64,000 nt of DNA, from NCBI GenBank assembly GCA_023374045.1, contig CM041779.1:1302001-1366000 (forward strand), written 5' to 3'. Positions 59,090 through 64,000 of this stretch are shown piece after piece. The notes beneath the pieces are model-generated. The model was not told where the DNA came from and searched no databases. It was given only the letters and a program-made list of their open reading frames with translations. Source of the stretch: Limonium bicolor. Lineage: Eukaryota; Streptophyta; Magnoliopsida; Caryophyllales; Plumbaginaceae. How positions within the stretch are numbered: the stretch's first letter is position 1; each line of letters opens with the position of its first letter. The position numbers and the translations under genes were made by a program.

Positions 59090-61218
59090 TGTAACACCCC
59101 TAAAACCGGCCTAAGAGTAAGGGTATACACGCCGCGTATTACTACCTAATAACGCAAGGCTCTAAAACACTCAAATGCAATAAAGGCCCAAAACAGAGTT
59201 TCCATAAACATTGTAAACCAGAGTACCCAAATATAGCGGAAGGAATACAAAAACCAATTACATAACCAAATAGAAACAGAGGTCTAAACAGAGTAAGGCC
59301 CGAAGGCTACAAGTCTGAGTAAGAATGTCAAATAACAATGAGCTGAAACATAAACTAAGCTCCAGAACTGAATAAGTGATCCTTGCTGATCAATCTGCAA
59401 AATGTTAAAAGTAGGGGAGTGAGCACACAACTATGCCCAGTAAGCAGCAACCGTCATCAGTAAGGTTGCTCAAACAATTGAAATCAGAAGAAGGAGCAGA
59501 TGACATTTTAGTCAAATTTCCCAAACAGTCAGAACCTTCAGAATCAGAAACAGAATGGAACACAAGAGTCCCCGGTGCAGAAACAATCAGAGTTCTTAAA
59601 CAGAGAAGGGACAAAACACAATGCACACACTCAGAAGGGTCGAAGACCCATAGACCATAACAGGTCTCTCGGCAACGCAGAAATGACTCGAAAGAGCCAA
59701 AGGGTTCGTCAACCCCAAGAACAGAAAGGGAATGACCCACACTCGAACGACGTCTACATGGTATACCACGGAATAGCTCGACCCAGCCATTCACGGCTCA
59801 GAAACAAAGTAATGTCCCAAAACAGAAAGATTGCATAATCAAAAGCAAACTTGCCTTTAACTATGCCCAAACGCTCATAAATCAGTAGTACAGAACATAA
59901 GGAATCCAACGCCGCAGACGGCACTCAAATCGGAGTTCAAACGAAGAAGTTACGCTGAAAACAGAGGGGTGTCCGAACTTGTGTCCGGACGTCGAAGTTC
60001 GGACACAAGTCGAGACTCAGAAACCAGAGATTGTCAAATGTCCGAACTTGTGTCCGGACATCAATGTTCGGACGCAGGTCAATTGAAAACAGACATAGAA
60101 TTTCAGAGTGTCCGAACATCGAAGCTCGGACCGATGTTCGGACGGGTTTTACGGAAAAAGTTACGCGGAGTGTCCGAACTCAGTGTTCGGACTAATGTTC
60201 GGACATACCCCCGAGTTTGAAATTCAGAAGGGCAAAACACACTGTCCGAACTTCAAAGCTCGGACCGAAGTTCGGACAATGCGAAAACTGCATTTTCCAG
60301 ACGACGAACAGAGCAGGAATTTATGCAAAAACAACACCACGATTTGTCAAACTGACACACACACCAAATCACAGAGAAATGCAGAGAACCATGGGGTTTT
60401 AGCCATTCGAAAACACCACAAATCGCAAAGGAAAACACACGAAATCAGAGAACAGTCCTTGCAATACCCCATGGCTGAACTCCCAAACCGAATCGAGCAA
60501 CCACCTACCTCGATTAGCAGCAAACGTCAGCACGCCTCAAGCAAAATGCAGTCCGGAACGTTCTCCAACCAGACACGAACACAATCACTGAACAACACAA
60601 ATCGACAGCCCACAATCAGAAGACAGTCAAGAAACCTAGAATAACAACATTCCTCAATTCTGCAACCCGAACCTGATTAATAACTAGGAATTCCACAAAC
60701 TGGAGTGACTCTCCGCCCGCGCAATTCGCAACTCCAATCACAACCCACGCCACTGATTCAACCACAATCGAAGGCTCAAAATCAGAACTGAGAGAGATGG
60801 AAAAACCACAGCGAAGCCCAGAATTCTTGAAATACAAACCTGATTTGAGAGAAGGAAACCCGCAGCGAAGAACTCCAATCTAACTGCAGCAGCAGAAATC
60901 TCACAGAGGCAGAAATTGAGAGAGAGAAGAGAGGATGAAGAACGCTCGTTCTGACTTTGAAAACTGACAACGCTCCCACTACCTATCCGACGTGAATAAC
61001 AATGAACAGGATAAGAAAAAGAAATAAGGAACCCCTTTCCTTATTTAATTTAATGCCTCAATTCAATTACCTTAATTAAATTAAGAGTAAAGACCTCCTT
61101 GTCCTTGGCAAATAGAACAATGCCGCTGATGTCCCAACTGACAGCAAAGGGATTAATCCAACTTAGAATAACATAGTAGCATATATAATATAAGGTATTA
61201 ATTATAAGGGTTATAACA
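59090..61218 (-). mobile_element. Solo LTR D, 2.1 kb, reverse, perfect 5-bp TSD
   Basis: On the - strand it begins TGTTATAACCC (61,218) and ends AGGGGTGTTACA (59,090). ATTAC flanks it (59,085-59,089 and 61,219-61,223). A pyrimidine-rich leader (TCTTCTCTCTCTCAATTTCT, near 60,910-60,935, - strand), the inverted-word array, and TGCTCACTCCCCTAC...TTTTGCAG before the 3' end follow in the family order. It is the shortest complete copy. Frames such as 60,108-60,644 lie across the array and are not genes. Confidence 0.88.
59970..60278. repeat. Hairpin-word array in LTR D
   Basis: Five units start near 59,970, 60,039, 60,108, 60,171 and 60,242, spacing 63-71 bp. Each has TGTCCGAACTT or similar, a central TCCGGAC/CTCGGACC, and the return AAGTTCGGACA. 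The word differs from those of LTRs A, C and E. Confidence 0.9.
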
Positions 61219-62119
61219 ATTACGAACGACTATACTAGCTCGAACATTAAGCAAACATTATTTGGGCTTGTACGCCAAAGACGAGTAATTATGCCTGTTT
61301 ATCACTCTCGTTGTTTCGCCTTGTTGCTCAGTGGTTATACTTTGTAATTATGTGTGGTATGTTGGTGGATTTGTTTGAACGAGCCATTGTGCTCACATTG
61401 TGTGTTGTGAACTGGTTGAGTCGAGTCGCTGTACTCATGTGTAGATTATGGTGGATTGTTTGGTCGAGTGAGTCGCCGTACTCAATTATGAACTATCAAG
61501 TGTTTGTTGGAATGGAGTCTCTGTACTCATATAAGAGTTGTAACGTTTTCAGTGGTTTATTACGATGCGATGTGTGGAAGCCGGGGACTTGTTTGTTATT
61601 TGAGTTTACTGCAATATATATTGTTGCTTTACAGTTTTAACATTAAACTGCTTGCATGAAAATGATTTGCATGCTCTTGACCAATTAACTGAGGGTCCGA
61701 GGGGGCATGACAGTCATGTAGTAACATACTCAGCAGGAGCTGATTCCATACCACAAACAACCATTTTTGCAGGTATGCAGCTTCCAGTGTCGGCAAAGAG
61801 AGGGCACGCTGGGTAGTTTAATTACAGTTGTTTTAAATATGCACTGTTGCATTTTGATACAAACTTAGAAACGTGTATAGGATTGGGATACTTAGAATGC
61901 TCACTGTGAATGTACTTTATATTGGTTTGGGAAGGATAGATCTATCTCTTGTTGTCACTGTGGGAAATTGTTTCGTATTTAAGAATATATCAGTAAGCAC
62001 GTTATTACTCGTATAGGCGAGTAAGAACGGTGACACCAGTAGTTCAATTGTTGTGATTACCGCTGTGATTATAATGATAAGTAAGATGATTAGGAGCCGA
62101 TTAGAGTAGGGGTGTTACA

Positions 62120-64000
62120 TTGACTATTTTCCTAAGGGAGTTTGATGGTCCCTTATCATTCTTTTACTTTTCTCAAAAGTTCATTTCTTTGAACTATCAA
62201 CAATCTCTTAATAGAGGTTTTGTTATTTCTTTCCACTATGGTTTGTTTCGTGGATTGTTCATTTCTGTTCTTTAACCGTTATCGGGAGTTTACTAATCCC
62301 ATACAACTCTCTCATGTTCTAGCGAGTTCATAGGTTTGCATTATCGTTATTTTGATTCGATAGTTTTTCATGTGTTTCCACGTTCTCGATATTTTACGAA
62401 ATGACTCTATCTACAAGTCACTAATGAAACATTACTCTTCCACGAGTCGGTCTATAACACTAAGTTAGACCGCACAATCATTCAAGTATGTTAGTTCATA
62501 CATCATGCATCAAGACATACATATCAAATGCAATAAATCATTTTCATGCTTTTATCTTGATTAAGTCGGCACACACGCACACAAATCAGTGTAATCCGGT
62601 TAGCATACAGGGGATGAGAAAATCATACCTTACACCATGGTTTAACTTTACCGTGTCACCTCATATTGCCCGGTTCGTACTTGGTCCATTGATAACATTC
62701 CAAATTTTCTTATTAACATGGAGGCATTACGGTATGTAAATAACTACTACTCCCGTACTTACCACGTTGTCCCGTTATCCTTAGTTTTACTCTTGTCAAT
62801 TTAAGTCCTTACTTCTCACTCACTTCTAGCACTTGTTTATACTTCTTAGGACCTTTACAAGTCACCAAACTACTCCTAAACATCATATACAACCATTACC
62901 AATCAATCCCCCATGTTTTAAAGCCTTAAAAACACTTTCGGTATATTTTTTGGGGTGGTTCGGGACTTGGTCTGGACCCATAGTCCCGGACCAATGCATT
63001 TTCATACTTTCGGCCAGTTTTTCCACTTAATTCGGGTCCTTGTCCTGGACTAGGGTCCTGGACAACCTGATCTCTCAACTTTCGGGGCATTTTTATGCTT
63101 GGTCTGGGACTTGATCCGACCCCTAAGTCCAGAACCCTGCTAAAAAGCTGCTAAAATGTCAAATTTCAACCCCTATTCCAACCTTAATCCACACCTAACC
63201 ATTCCCTAATCTTTCCACATGTTTTCTACATATTTAAACACCCTAAAACACTCCTTAAACCTTCCTATATCATTGGTCCAATTCATTACTCAATTCTTGT
63301 TAAATTCCACAAATTCCAATTCCTATTTTCCCCACTTATGCACACTAGTGCATTAACAATATTCCCTTGATAGTTTTTACCTTATTCTCAACCCACTTCG
63401 CCTTTCCAAATCCTTCCAAGATAAATGCAACCTCATTACTCAAGCCCACTCACCATTCACAAGGTTAACACTCTAGTTCTTCTCTTACATGTCCAAGGCA
63501 CTTATCCACCATTTTTGCTACAGATTTTACACTACTTTTCCAAATCCTTTAACCACCATTTAAAGGTGACTAACTAACCCAATTAAGTCTCTTACAACAC
63601 CTAGTAATTCCCTAGGTCATTTTTTGCTCTCAACATCTCCTAAACCACTTATGTTTCTACCAAACGTTTGCCATAATTACCCCACAAACCTAACATATCC
63701 AAGCTCATCAATTCTCACCTAAATCAATCCAAAACTAGCCACACCCATAAAGGGTCCTACCAGCACTCAAACTCAATCAAAATTCATAAAACCAACAATA
63801 TATCTCAAAATCTCAACTGTAATGGCACTTAGGCCCTTAAATCAACACAATTTCATAATTCTCTCTTAAATCACCCAAATGCATTTCAAGCACAATTTTG
63901 GTTTCATTCCTTATAAATTTCCCATCCCAAGTTCTAAAACATATAGATTAGCATCAAGGTGGTTTAATTACTTCAAATTCTCAAGCTCCTCTTTTCAATC
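62120..64000 (-). mobile_element. Solo LTR E (partial), reverse, runs off the window
   Basis: The sequence is a diverged complement of LTR A. For example, TTGATTAAGTCGGCACACACG near 62,560 matches LTR A near 5,365-5,390, and TTTGTTTCGTGGATTGT near 62,245 matches about 5,675. It starts abruptly at 62,120, equivalent to LTR A near 5,815, so about 1.25 kb of its 3' end is missing where LTR F ends. The leader and 5' end lie beyond 64,000. Confidence 0.8.
62957..63138. repeat. Hairpin-word array in LTR E
   Basis: Three units start near 62,957, 63,031 and 63,101, spacing 70-74 bp. They pair GGTTCGGGACTTGG with CCATAGTCCCGGACC, TTCGGGTCCTTG with GGGTCCTGGAC, and GGTCTGGGACTT with AAGTCCAGAACC. The spacers carry TTTCGGCC/TTTCGGGG, the complement of the CCGAGAG spacers in LTR A. 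Confidence 0.85.

Larger units (their letters stand above)
56703..62119 (+). mobile_element. Solo LTR F, 5'-truncated, interrupted by LTR D
   Basis: It consists of 56,703-59,089 and 61,224-62,119. The 3' end is GGGGTGTTACA, followed by TTGAC and LTR E. The block CTGAGGGTCCGAGGG and ACTCAGCAGGAGCTGATTCC (61,688-61,750) matches LTR B. Text such as TTGACCAAGTTTGG near 56,905 also matches the reverse strand of LTR B near 32,020. The 5' end is missing: copia element 3 abuts it directly. No gene is present; the first 1.5 kb is AT-rich with AACAGTCCTAGGGTCTGTT-type short inverted words. Confidence 0.75.

Noticed and set aside
59970..60278. CRISPR-like array (repeats with regular spacing)
   Set aside because: Units are whole tandem copies with internal inverted words, in a plant LTR; there are no unique spacers of constant length and no cas genes.
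60108..60644. 178-codon frame (+) across LTR D
   Set aside because: It reads through the inverted-word array on the strand opposite to the LTR's own direction; repeated words, not coding constraint, keep it open.
61066..61070. Alternative right end for LTR D at the first ATTAC (61,066)
   Set aside because: The second ATTAC (61,219) follows GGGTTATAACA, giving a TGTTATAACCC start like TGAAATACCCC in sister copies, and rejoins F sequence more naturally.

Overview
This is nuclear DNA from a flowering plant. The signs are eukaryotic introns, a nuclear tRNA-Cys(GCA), an AVT6-type vacuolar amino acid transporter, and plant transposon families: Stowaway-like MITEs, hAT, Mutator-like (MULE), L1-type LINE, Ty1/copia, and long LTRs that start near TGAAATACCCC and end GGGGTGTTACA. 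I cannot name the species. Most of the 64 kb is nested transposons. One host protein gene (37,995-39,468) and one tRNA gene (40,228-40,299) are convincing.

Layout. 1-2,119: three MITEs of one family around an inverted-repeat element with 260-bp internal repeats. 2,568-7,715: a small hAT element with a perfect 8-bp target duplication, split by a 4.4-kb solo LTR. 8,926-10,203: GC-rich-ended, Stowaway-like and MULE-type MITEs. 10,764-20,612: a 9.8-kb MULE with a transposase on the + strand and, on the - strand, a five-exon plant-mobile-domain (PMD/MAIN-like) gene plus two small ORFs related to the transposase N terminus. 22,770-28,277: a LINE with a duplicated 5' segment and a hAT MITE inside it. 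28,278-28,777: a 500-N gap. 28,778-34,440: a 4.9-kb reverse solo LTR (target duplication cctgg) inside a remnant of a related LTR. 34,575-37,360: a LINE fragment, a minisatellite and unexplained DNA. 37,360-40,925: the AVT6-like gene, the tRNA and a three-copy tandem repeat. 42,050-44,138: a 1.8-kb near-perfect hairpin element and a MITE. 44,887-56,702: a decayed copia element hosting a second, internally deleted copia element, which hosts a 3.9-kb solo LTR; the first is then fused to a piece of a third copia. 56,703-64,000: three interlocking solo LTRs.

Two things stand out. First, the long LTRs share a hidden module: an array of roughly 70-bp units, each with a short inverted repeat. The inverted words differ completely from copy to copy (GGTCCGGGAC, GACCGGAC, GTCCGAAC), while spacing and architecture persist. 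Second, the MULE pairs a MuDR-type transposase with a PMD gene and extra stand-alone copies of its own N-terminal module, and its ends carry clustered GCCGATA/TATCGGC palindromes.

One-base frameshifts are frequent everywhere, including two missing Gs in the otherwise intact AVT6-like gene. Some of the apparent decay may therefore be unpolished assembly rather than biology. All calls come from reading the sequence; no database search was run.
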